A DNA stretch of 64,000 nt from Deinococcus multiflagellatus. GTDB taxonomy: Bacteria; Deinococcota; Deinococci; Deinococcales; Deinococcaceae. The stretch is from NCBI RefSeq assembly GCF_020166415.1, contig NZ_JAIQXV010000018.1, positions 40,781-104,780 on the forward strand. Reading direction: 5' to 3'. The number at the start of each line of letters is the position of its first letter. The stretch's first letter is position 1. The notes under the pieces were generated by a model. That model made no database searches. It saw nothing but the letters and a program-made list of their open reading frames with translations, and had not been told where the DNA came from. Shown in pieces: positions 38,193-45,995 of the stretch. The position numbers were made by a program, and so were the translations under genes.

Positions 38193-39134
38193 ATGCAGCT
38201 TGAACGGCACACACCCAGGACGTGGAGACCGGAGTACGCCGGCCCCGCCATCGAACTTCAGGAGGTGAGCAAGGCCTACGGCGCCATTCCCGCGCTGCAC
38301 CCCACCAGCCTCAGCATCCACCCCGGCGAGGTGGTGGCACTCCTGGGCCCCAACGGCGCCGGCAAAAGCACCCTGGTGAATATGGTGCTGGGTCTGCTGG
38401 CCCCCACCCAGGGCGCGGTGAAGGTCTACGGCCGCTCGCCGCTTGACGCCGCCCACCGCATGCACACCGGCTCCATGCTGCAGCAGGTGCATCTGGCGGC
38501 CAACCTGCGCGTCGCTGAACTGGTCGAGCTGTTTTCCAGCTACTACCCCGCGCCGCTGCCGGTGGCCGAAACGCTGCGCCGCGCCGGTCTAAGCGACCTG
38601 GCCACGAGAACCTACCGGCAGCTGTCCGGCGGGCAGCGCCAGCGGGTGCGGTTTGCCCTGGCCCTGTGCGGCGACCCCGCGCTGATCGTGATGGACGAAC
38701 CCACCGTGGCGCTGGACGTGGACACCCGCCGGTCCTTCTGGACCCAGGTGCGGGCCCTGGTGGACGACGGCCGCACCGTGCTGCTCACCACCCACTACCT
38801 CGAAGAGGCCGACGCCCTGGCCGACCGGATTCTGGTGATGGACAAGGGCCGGTTGGTGGCCCAGGCCACACCGCAGGAACTCAAGGCCCGGGTGAACGTG
38901 CAGCACGTCTCGCTGCGCAGCGCCCTGCTGACCGAAGCGCAGCTGATGGCGGTGCCCGGGGTGCGCGCCGTGCGCCAGCAGGACGGGGTGCTGCACCTGA
39001 CCGTGGACGGGCAGGCCGTGATCGCGCCCCCCCTGTACGCCCTGGACCCTGCCCTGCAGGAATTCACCGTGCGGCCCGCCAGCCTGGACGACGTGTTCCA
39101 GGGCCTCAAGACCCCACAAGGAGTGAGCGCATGA
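38193..39134 (+). CDS. ABC transporter ATP-binding protein (cluster exporter)
   Basis: A 313-aa protein from ATG 38193, AAGGAGAG about 4 nt upstream. Walker A LLGPNGAGKSTLVNMVLGLL, Q-loop in MLQQVHLAANL, signature LSGGQRQRVRFALALCG, Walker B LIVMDEPTVALD and H-switch TTHYLEE are all present. The DrrA-like C-terminal extension (ALDPALQEFTVRPASLDDVF) matches exporters of drugs and peptides. It couples to the permease by ATGA overlap. The longer frame from 37899 covers the control region and is rejected. Probable role: export of, or self-protection against, the cluster product. Confidence 0.92.
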   Translation: MQLERHTPRTWRPEYAGPAIELQEVSKAYGAIPALHPTSLSIHPGEVVALLGPNGAGKSTLVNMVLGLLAPTQGAVKVYGRSPLDAAHRMHTGSMLQQVHLAANLRVAELVELFSSYYPAPLPVAETLRRAGLSDLATRTYRQLSGGQRQRVRFALALCGDPALIVMDEPTVALDVDTRRSFWTQVRALVDDGRTVLLTTHYLEEADALADRILVMDKGRLVAQATPQELKARVNVQHVSLRSALLTEAQLMAVPGVRAVRQQDGVLHLTVDGQAVIAPPLYALDPALQEFTVRPASLDDVFQGLKTPQGVSA

Positions 39135-39943
39135 GCCTCGTGCAAGACGTGCCCCGCACCCGGCCTTTCCCGGCCCCCCGCGTCAACCGCTGGCGCCTGT
39201 ACCGCCTGGAGATCCGCGCCGAGACGCTGACCCTGCTGCGCAGCCCCATGTTCCTGATTCCCACCATCATCTTTCCGCTGCTGTTCTACGTGGTGTTCGG
39301 CTTTACCTACATGAACCAGTCGGCGGGCAATGTCCGGGTGCCCATGTACATGCTGGCCACCTACGGCGCCTTCGGCGTGATCGGCGCCTCGCTCTTCTCC
39401 TTCGGGGTGGGCATCGCCAACGACCGGGCCAGTGGCTGGCTGAAGATCAAGCGCGTCTCACCCATGCCGCCCGGGGCCTTCCTGCTCTCGAAGCTGGTGA
39501 CCTCGCTGATGTTCAACGTCACCATCATCTCGCTGATGTTCCTGCTGGGCGCCACCGTGGGCCGCGTGGAGATGCCGGCCGAGACATGGCTGCGCCTGGG
39601 TCTGGCCCTGATTCTGGGTGGCCTGCCGTTTACCGCCCTGGGTCTGGCCCTGGGTTTCCTCTCCGGCCCCGGCGCCGCGCCGGCCCTGGCCAATGTGATC
39701 TACATCCCCATGTCGTTCGCTTCCGGCCTCTGGATGCCGTACGCCATGCTCCCCGCGTTCTTTCAGAAGATCGCCCCGGCCCTGCCCCCCTACCACTTCT
39801 CGCAGCTGGCCCTGGGCCAGATTGGTGCCGCACACGACCCCAACATGCTCTCCCACGTGCTGTGGCTGACCGGATACGCCGCGCTGTTCCTCTTCCTGGC
39901 CCGCCTGGGCTACCGACGCGACGAAGGCAACGCTGGCCTATAA
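39131..39943 (+). CDS. ABC-2 type exporter permease (cluster exporter)
   Basis: A 270-aa protein with six predicted transmembrane helices: about 35-58, 75-100, 125-150, 160-185, 192-215 and 245-262. The GIANDRASGWLKIKRVSPMP stretch is typical of DrrB/ABC-2 permeases. ATGA overlap with the ATPase gene. No immunity gene other than this exporter is visible in the cluster. The precursor gene starts 168 bp downstream. Confidence 0.92.
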   Translation: MSLVQDVPRTRPFPAPRVNRWRLYRLEIRAETLTLLRSPMFLIPTIIFPLLFYVVFGFTYMNQSAGNVRVPMYMLATYGAFGVIGASLFSFGVGIANDRASGWLKIKRVSPMPPGAFLLSKLVTSLMFNVTIISLMFLLGATVGRVEMPAETWLRLGLALILGGLPFTALGLALGFLSGPGAAPALANVIYIPMSFASGLWMPYAMLPAFFQKIAPALPPYHFSQLALGQIGAAHDPNMLSHVLWLTGYAALFLFLARLGYRRDEGNAGL

Positions 39944-40111
39944 GGCCCCTGCGGCCCCTAGGGTTCCAGCGCTCCTAATCCACCCGGCTTTACCCGCCCC
40001 ACCCGGAGGTGATCGCCTTCTAACGCCCCGCCCCCTCACCTGACCCTGCACGCCGCTGTCCGTTCCTTCGCCCTCTCACTGCGCCGACAGCGCATTCCCA
40101 AGGAGACCACC

Positions 40112-40306
40112 ATGACCAACATTGCCCCCATGACCGACATTGACTTCAGCGACCTGAACATCGAAGCCCTGGAAGTGACCGAAGTGCGCGACAGCACCGC
40201 CCTGGCCGAAACCGGCGCGTCGTCCGGCTCCAGCTCCTGCAGCGCCACCTCCACCTGCGGCAGCAGCTCGTGCTGCTGCGGGGCCAGCGAAGTCTCCGCT
40301 GAGTAA
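40112..40306 (+). CDS. thiazolyl-peptide (thiopeptide-like) precursor peptide
   Basis: A 64-aa product. The acidic leader (about residues 1-36: DIDFSDLNIEALEVTEV then ETGA) has the alternating Asp/Leu/Glu pattern of the thiazolylpeptide precursor family, and the core (about 37-64) is almost all Ser, Thr, Cys and Gly: Cys at 43, 49, 54, 55 and 56, Ser or Thr at many other positions, ending GASEVSAE. Cys would become thiazoles and Ser/Thr dehydroamino acids; leader cleavage probably follows ETGA. GGAG lies about 7 nt before ATG 40112; an internal ATG at 40130 is less likely. No recognised follower domain. Confidence 0.85.
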   Translation: MTNIAPMTDIDFSDLNIEALEVTEVRDSTALAETGASSGSSSCSATSTCGSSSCCCGASEVSAE

Positions 40307-40315
40307 GGTGCCCAG

Positions 40316-40374
40316 TGCGGGCGGGGGAGGGACTGGGTCCAGGCGACCCCCCTCCCCCCACCCTTTGCCCCGCA
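40316..40374 (+). terminator. attenuator-like hairpin between precursor and synthetase genes
   Basis: GGGGGAGGG (40323-40331) pairs with CCCTCCCCC (40350-40358), and TGCGGGC (40316-40322) can extend the stem with GCCCCGCA (40367-40374). There is no U-tract. It probably favours excess precursor mRNA over enzyme mRNA. Confidence 0.5.
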
Positions 40375-40420
40375 GCACGCCGACAACGCCCTCTCGACTT
40401 TCAGACAAGGAGGTACGGCC

Positions 40421-43102
40421 ATGACCCAGGGTTTTATTCGGCACCAGCCCAGCGCGCAGTCCACGGCAGCGCTGCCCGCCACAACACAGACCACCACTGC
40501 GGCACCCACAACACCAGATGACCTTTTGGCTCCCCAGCTGCTCCTGCGTTTTAACCACGTCAGCCCCGCGCGGCCGGGCTTTCCCCTGGAGGCCGAACTG
40601 CGCGGCGACGCGGCGGCGCGGACCGACCTACACCAGCGCCGCGCCGAGGCGGCCGAGGCGCTGTACACCCTGATTCCTGGCCTGGAGCGTGACACCGAAC
40701 GCCGCGAACTGCTGGCCCTGCGGCGCACGGTGCTGGCCGCCAAGGCCCCCCGCCAGCTTCCCGCCGACCTGCTGGTCCGGTTGCCCCCGGCGGTGCACGC
40801 TTACCTGCGGGCCTGGACCGCCCAGGAAGCGCGCACCGCCGAATTGCTGGGCGCCCTGGACACCCACCTGACGGCCGAACGCACGGCCATGCAGGCGGTG
40901 TGCCGTGACGAGCGGTTCCTGAAGGCGCTGGCGGTCTCCAGCGGCGCCCTGCTGGCCACCGCGCGGCAGTACGCCGCCACCCCCCTGGCCGAGCAGAAGG
41001 GCACGCTGCGCAAGAGCGAATACCGCCTGTTGCAGTACGTGTCCCGCGCCGCCTGGAAAACCAGTCCGTTCAGCCACTACACCTCGGTGGCCGGTGGCCG
41101 CTGGATGCAAGGGGGCAGCGCCGCGCTGGCCCGCCCGGAGATTCAGGCCAGCGTGACCGTGAACCACGTGCTGATCCTGCGCCTGCTCGACGGCGCGTTG
41201 AAAACCCCGGAGCTGCGCGCCGCCCTGCCCTGGCGCCTGGGCGATCACCTGCGGGTGCAGGGCGCCGAAGTGCGGTTCGAGCAGGCCCTGGATGACGCCG
41301 TGCGCCAGCCCCGGGCCCGCAACCTGGCCTCGCGCCGCGTGACCCTGCGCCTGAGCGGCGGCCTGGCCCGCCTGATTGCCCGGGTGCGGGAGAACGGGGG
41401 AGAGGCGTCCTACGCTGACCTGGCGGGTACCCTGGCGGACCTGTCGGCCGATCCGCAGGCCCCCCACCGCTTCCTGGGGCAGCTGATGGACAGCGGCTTC
41501 CTGCTGCCCGTCACTGGCCTGACCGAACAACCGGCCGACCTGCTGGGCGAGGTGGCGGCCCTGCTGCGCCGCGCCCAGACCATCCAGGGCGAGGTGGCCG
41601 CCGGCGCCCTGGCCGCGCTGGCCGGCGCCCTGCAGGCCTTTCCGGCCCTGGACAGTGGGGCGCGCCCCGCCGCCCTGGACGCGGCCCGCGCGCATCTGGC
41701 CGCCGCCTACGAGGCGTACGGGCTGACCCTGCCCGCCGGCCCGGTGCTGTACGAGGACACGGCGGCCCCTGAAATGCAGACGCTGGACCCGGCGCCCTTC
41801 CAGCCCGCCCTGACGCGGCTGCACCTGCTGCTGGCCGTGCTGCGCGTATTCGACACCCACCTGCTGTTTGAACCGCTGCTGCGCGAGCGGCTGGTCACCG
41901 GCCTGGGCCGGGGGGCCCGGGTAGACGACCTGCCCACCTTCGTGCGCGAGAACGCTGACCTGTTCGACGAGTGGCTGCAGGCCTCGCTGCGCGGCCCCAG
42001 TGAGGCCCTGCGCGCCCGCCCGGAGTTGCAGGAGATTTTCGCGGTGCAGCGCGAGGTGCGCGCCGCCTACCTGGCCGCCACCCGCGAGGGGCACGAGGAA
42101 CTCGACCTGACCGAGGCGCAGTTGCAGGCGTGGCTGGCGCGCCTCCCCGGGCGCCTCACGACCCGCCCCTGGTCCTACGACGTGTTTGCCCAGGCTGCGG
42201 TGGGCGGCACCGAAACGGGCCTGATCGTGAACCAGGTCTACGCCGGGTACGGGCAGTATTTCAGCCGCTTCCTGTCGGCGCTGCCTGCCCAGGTGACGGC
42301 GGACGTGCGGGCCACCCTGACTGCCCTGGCCCCCGCCGGCCACAGCCAGCTTGGCCTGCGCAGTGCCCACGGCTTTACCGCCAACCTGCACCCGGCCCTG
42401 ACCGACACCGAGGTGCAGATTGACGCCCCGGTGGATGGGCCAGCCCTGAGCGTGAATGACCTGTACCTGGAACACGACGAGGCGCGCGACGAGGTGGTGC
42501 TGCGCCGCCGAGACACGGGTGAGTCCGTGCAGATCGTGTACGCCGGGTTCCTGATCGCCCAGCTGCTGCCCAGCCTGAAAAACTTTCTGGTCACCCTGAC
42601 GAACAACGGCCTGATCGTGCCGCACCTGCCCGACATTGCCGAGGCCAGCCTGGGGCCCGCGGGCGGCCAGATTCGGCGCACGCCGCGCCTGCGCGCCGGG
42701 CCTGTGGTGCTGCACCGCGCCCGCTGGAGCGTGCCCCACGCCGCCCTGCCCGCCCCCGGTCCCCACGCCACCGACGCCGAGTACGCCCTGACCCTGTGGC
42801 GCTGGGCCGCCGACCACGGGCTGCCCCCCCAGGTGTTCATGCGCCGGCGCCGCGCCGCGCGGGGCAGCGCCAACCTGCAGGCGTGGCAGGCCGAACTGGC
42901 CGGCGGCACCCAGAAACCCCAGTACCTCGATTTCTCCAGTCCCCTGCACGCGCGGCTGCTGGCCAAGGTGCTGCGCGACAGCCCGCAGGACTTCGTGTTT
43001 GAAGAATGCCGCCCCCTGCCCGAAGAGGCGCTGGTCCACGGCGACCAGGGGCCTCTTACCAGCGAACTCGTCTTTGAACTGCATCAGAAGGGACGGCTGT
43101 GA
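40421..43102 (+). CDS. LanB-type dehydratase, glutamyl-transfer domain (TbtB-like)
   Basis: An 893-aa protein with the Lant_dehydr_N architecture. Motifs RKSEYRLLQYVSRAAWKTSPFSHYT (central) and the NQVYAGYGQYFSRFL region are typical of the glutamyl-tRNA-dependent Ser/Thr glutamylating part, as in TbtB/NisB. The elimination domain is not fused; it is encoded by separate genes, as in thiopeptide clusters. It would use Glu-tRNA to glutamylate core Ser/Thr, the first step to dehydroalanine. AAGGAGGT lies 6 nt before the ATG. It follows the precursor by 114 bp with a hairpin between. Confidence 0.88.
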   Translation: MTQGFIRHQPSAQSTAALPATTQTTTAAPTTPDDLLAPQLLLRFNHVSPARPGFPLEAELRGDAAARTDLHQRRAEAAEALYTLIPGLERDTERRELLALRRTVLAAKAPRQLPADLLVRLPPAVHAYLRAWTAQEARTAELLGALDTHLTAERTAMQAVCRDERFLKALAVSSGALLATARQYAATPLAEQKGTLRKSEYRLLQYVSRAAWKTSPFSHYTSVAGGRWMQGGSAALARPEIQASVTVNHVLILRLLDGALKTPELRAALPWRLGDHLRVQGAEVRFEQALDDAVRQPRARNLASRRVTLRLSGGLARLIARVRENGGEASYADLAGTLADLSADPQAPHRFLGQLMDSGFLLPVTGLTEQPADLLGEVAALLRRAQTIQGEVAAGALAALAGALQAFPALDSGARPAALDAARAHLAAAYEAYGLTLPAGPVLYEDTAAPEMQTLDPAPFQPALTRLHLLLAVLRVFDTHLLFEPLLRERLVTGLGRGARVDDLPTFVRENADLFDEWLQASLRGPSEALRARPELQEIFAVQREVRAAYLAATREGHEELDLTEAQLQAWLARLPGRLTTRPWSYDVFAQAAVGGTETGLIVNQVYAGYGQYFSRFLSALPAQVTADVRATLTALAPAGHSQLGLRSAHGFTANLHPALTDTEVQIDAPVDGPALSVNDLYLEHDEARDEVVLRRRDTGESVQIVYAGFLIAQLLPSLKNFLVTLTNNGLIVPHLPDIAEASLGPAGGQIRRTPRLRAGPVVLHRARWSVPHAALPAPGPHATDAEYALTLWRWAADHGLPPQVFMRRRRAARGSANLQAWQAELAGGTQKPQYLDFSSPLHARLLAKVLRDSPQDFVFEECRPLPEEALVHGDQGPLTSELVFELHQKGRL

Positions 43103-43171
43103 TTCCCAGGGATCGCGGAAACAGCGCCGCCATGCCTGTCCATCCTCGCCGCCCCTTTCTTGCTGAGACTC

Positions 43172-43200
43172 GCTTCGCTTGGGTTCGTCTTCGACTCACC
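43172..43200. repeat. copy 2 of the dispersed 29-bp repeat, inside the operon
   Basis: GCTTCGCTTGGGTTCGTCTTCGACTCACC-like stretch, compared with copy 1 at 35513-35545. It sits in the 130-bp gap between the dehydratase and the next biosynthetic gene. Confidence 0.4.
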
Positions 43201-43232
43201 CCAGGTTATCTGCCCCGCACCGGAGGTTCCCT

Positions 43233-44351
43233 ATGAACGCTGCCCTGTACGTCACCCACTACGCGAGCGAGAAGCGCCCGCTGCTGCGCGACCTCATTCT
43301 GCCCCTCGTGCTGGAGCTGCAGGCGCGCGCCGGGGTCACGCTGGCCTACGCCGAGCGCCACTGGAAGTTCGGCCCGCACGTCCGCGTGATCGTGCAGGGC
43401 GAGGACGGGGCCGTGCAGGCCGCGCTGGCCTACGCTCAGGAGCAGGCCGAAGCCTACCTGCGCGAGTACCCCTCCACCGGCGAGCTGGATGAGGCGGCGT
43501 ATCTGGCGCGCAGCGAGAAGCTGGGCACCCTGGAACTGGAAGCGGGGCCCTACGGCCCTATCCGGCCGGACAACAGCGTGCTGGTGGGCGAGGCCCCGGA
43601 CCGGCGCGAGGTGCTGGGCTCGCCGGAAGCCGAAGCCTTCCGCGCACAGTACTTCGCGGCGCTGACGCCCGCCCTGCTGCGGACCCTGCAGGCGGACGCG
43701 GGCACCAACACCGACCGGCTGATCCGTCTGGCGCGCATCTTCGTGCTGTACGCCAGCACGTACCCGTTCGGGGTGTATCCCGGGCACATCTCGTACCGCT
43801 CGCACCTGGAGGAGTTCCTGTTCCGCCAGGGCGGCGGAGAGCGGCTGCGCGCGGCGTTTGCCCAGAAGTACGCGCCCATCCGCGATGAGGTGCTGCGCGC
43901 GGTGGACGGGGTGGCCAGCGGGGCGCGTGACGAGGTGCTGAGCCTGTGGGAAACGCAGTTCCGGCGCCTGTGGCCGGTTGGGCGGCAGCTGGCCGACGCG
44001 GGCCTGCTGGCCCCCGATCCCACCGCCACCATGCAGCGGGTGGCGGCCGGGATCAACCCCGAAGCGCAGGCGCGCTGGGCGTTTGGGCCGGACTACCAGT
44101 TCAGCGAATTTCACCAGGAGCTGCGCAAATTCAACATTTCCGAGACCTGGTACCACGTCGAGATGTTCTCGACGTACCGCACCCTGATGAACTTCATGTA
44201 CTCGGCGCTGCCCCTGATGGACATCTCGCCCACGGAGCGGTACTTCGTGAACTACATGGTCAGCGAGGCCATGCAGGAACTGCACGGGCAGGACTGGCGC
44301 GGCTTTTTCGACCAGTGGTGGGTGCAGCTGCGCGAGGAAGGTGTGGCGTGA
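43233..44351 (+). CDS. thiopeptide-type SpaB_C-domain protein (elimination or cycloaddition)
   Basis: A 372-aa protein from ATG 43233 (GGAGGT 5 nt upstream). It has the SpaB_C / thiopeptide-type bacteriocin biosynthesis signature: an early HWKFGPHVRVIVQG (compare YWEGGPHVRL in the fused protein at 49089) and a long helical region ending SETWYHVEMFSTYRTLMNFMYSALP. In thiopeptide systems one such protein (TbtC) eliminates glutamate to give dehydroalanine, and a related one (TbtD/TclM) closes the pyridine ring. Which role it plays cannot be decided by eye. Its stop overlaps the GTG of the next gene. Confidence 0.85.
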   Translation: MNAALYVTHYASEKRPLLRDLILPLVLELQARAGVTLAYAERHWKFGPHVRVIVQGEDGAVQAALAYAQEQAEAYLREYPSTGELDEAAYLARSEKLGTLELEAGPYGPIRPDNSVLVGEAPDRREVLGSPEAEAFRAQYFAALTPALLRTLQADAGTNTDRLIRLARIFVLYASTYPFGVYPGHISYRSHLEEFLFRQGGGERLRAAFAQKYAPIRDEVLRAVDGVASGARDEVLSLWETQFRRLWPVGRQLADAGLLAPDPTATMQRVAAGINPEAQARWAFGPDYQFSEFHQELRKFNISETWYHVEMFSTYRTLMNFMYSALPLMDISPTERYFVNYMVSEAMQELHGQDWRGFFDQWWVQLREEGVA

Positions 44352-45964
44352 GCGCCCCGGCCTTGCAAGCGCAAGCGGCCCTGGCGCCCAGCCCGGCTGT
44401 GCTCGGCGCCGAGGTGCTGCGCCTGCGGCCCGGCGTGGGGCACGTACCCATCCGGAGCGGCATTCGCTTTCAGCACTGGGCCACCACCTTCCGCATTCAG
44501 GGCCACCCCGCGCTGCACGCCCTGTTTCTGCGCCTGCTGCCTGGGTTGACCGGGGGCGTCACCGCTGCCGAACTGCAGGCCAGCCTGCCTGAGCGCGCGT
44601 GGCCCGCCGCGAAATTGCTGCTGGACGAACTGCGCGCCCGTGACCTGCTGCTCCCTGCCGACACCGCCCTGACCCCGGCCGAGGTGGGCGAGCATGCCGG
44701 CGTGCTGCGCTTCCTGGACTCGCTGAGCGCCAGCCCCGCTGCCGCCTTCCGCGCCGTGCGCGCCGCCCGGGTGACCCTGCGCGGCCCGCAGGCCCTGACC
44801 CGCAGCGTGGCCGCCCACCTGCGCGACCTGGCCTTTGTCACGGTGGACGCCCAGCCGGCCCCCGGTCCCTTCATCGCCCTGTACCTGAACCCGTCTGGCG
44901 CGCAGGCGCCACTGCTGCTGGCCGCGCTGGATGCCGACCAGGGCGTGATTGCCCCGCTGCACACCCCGGAAGCCACCCTGCGCCGGCGCCTGACCCTGGA
45001 CGGCGACGCGGGCGTGCCCCTGACCGAACTGCTCTCGGGGCTGCTGGCGCTGGAAGCCTTCCGCGCCGCTGCGGGCCTGCCGGGCGGCGTGACCGAGGAT
45101 CAGGCGCTGGTTGTGGACGCCGCCACCCTGCGCAGCGCCCGCGTGCCCGCCTTTTTGCAGAGGGCCACCGAGGGGGACTGGTGGGCGGTGGCTCACGCGC
45201 CAGCGCCGCTGGCCGGCCCCGACGACCTGGCGGCGCTGCTGAGTGGCCCCTTTGCCCTCACCGACGCCCCGGGCGCGGCGGGCGAGCAACTGCCCCTGTT
45301 CACCTACGGCACCTCCGGCGGCGCCGGGCGGGCGGGCTGGGGCACCGACGGCACCGAGGCCCTGAACCGCGCCGCCGAGCGCCGCCTGCTGGCCCTGCTG
45401 CCCGGCGCGCCACTGGACCTGAACCCCGGAGAATACGCCTTCCCGGTGCTGGGCTACCACGAGACCGACCTGCTGGGCCGGGGCCTGAACGCCCTTCTAA
45501 GTGCTGAACTGGCCCGCGCGCCGCAGACCTTCACCGCCCAGCCGCTGCCGCCCGCCGACCTGCCACTGGCGCACCTGTGGCTCTTCAAAAGCCTGGGCAT
45601 GGTGTATGGCGTCGGCGCACAGGTGGTCTCCCTGGGCCACCCGGCTCTGCGCGGCCTGCACGGCGCGGCGGTGTATGACCCGGCGCGCGGCCTGCTGGCC
45701 AGCAGCTTTCAGGCCGACCCAGACACGGCCATCCGGCACGCCCTGGTGGACGCTGTGGCCGCGCTGCAACTGGCGCTGCCGCTGCCCGGCGCGCCCCTGC
45801 CCCCCGCTGGCGAGGTTCACCCCGCCCCGGCCACCGAGCCCGAACGCGAGACCTGGGCCGCCCTGGACGCGCTGGACCGGGCCCTCCGCCTGATCCCGGA
45901 CCTGAGCCTGCCGGGCACCGTGCAGCGCGGCGTGCTGCTGGGCTGGGTGAGTGCCCGTGCCTGA
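44348..45964 (+). CDS. leader-binding partner protein (RRE/Ocin-ThiF-like, TbtF-like)
   Basis: A 538-aa protein from GTG 44348. Residues about 25-105 look like a RiPP recognition element: VGHVPIRSGIRFQHWATTFRIQG then a winged-helix stretch and LLLDELRARDLLLP. The remaining 430 residues are Ala/Leu-rich with a C-terminal GTSGGAGRAGWGTDGTEAL region and resemble the TOMM cyclodehydratase partner class, without the ThiF cysteine pairs. It would present the leader peptide to the YcaO enzyme. It is the fourth gene of the operon (GTGA overlap with the third). Confidence 0.8.
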   Translation: MSAPALQAQAALAPSPAVLGAEVLRLRPGVGHVPIRSGIRFQHWATTFRIQGHPALHALFLRLLPGLTGGVTAAELQASLPERAWPAAKLLLDELRARDLLLPADTALTPAEVGEHAGVLRFLDSLSASPAAAFRAVRAARVTLRGPQALTRSVAAHLRDLAFVTVDAQPAPGPFIALYLNPSGAQAPLLLAALDADQGVIAPLHTPEATLRRRLTLDGDAGVPLTELLSGLLALEAFRAAAGLPGGVTEDQALVVDAATLRSARVPAFLQRATEGDWWAVAHAPAPLAGPDDLAALLSGPFALTDAPGAAGEQLPLFTYGTSGGAGRAGWGTDGTEALNRAAERRLLALLPGAPLDLNPGEYAFPVLGYHETDLLGRGLNALLSAELARAPQTFTAQPLPPADLPLAHLWLFKSLGMVYGVGAQVVSLGHPALRGLHGAAVYDPARGLLASSFQADPDTAIRHALVDAVAALQLALPLPGAPLPPAGEVHPAPATEPERETWAALDALDRALRLIPDLSLPGTVQRGVLLGWVSARA

Positions 45965-45995
45965 ACACCCTGTCTCGGACCCCCAAGGAGCCACC

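Noticed and set aside
40628..43084. 818-aa minus-strand frame inside the dehydratase gene
   Set aside because: Antisense shadow with Gln/His/Gly/Val bias; the plus frame has LanB motifs and a strong RBS.
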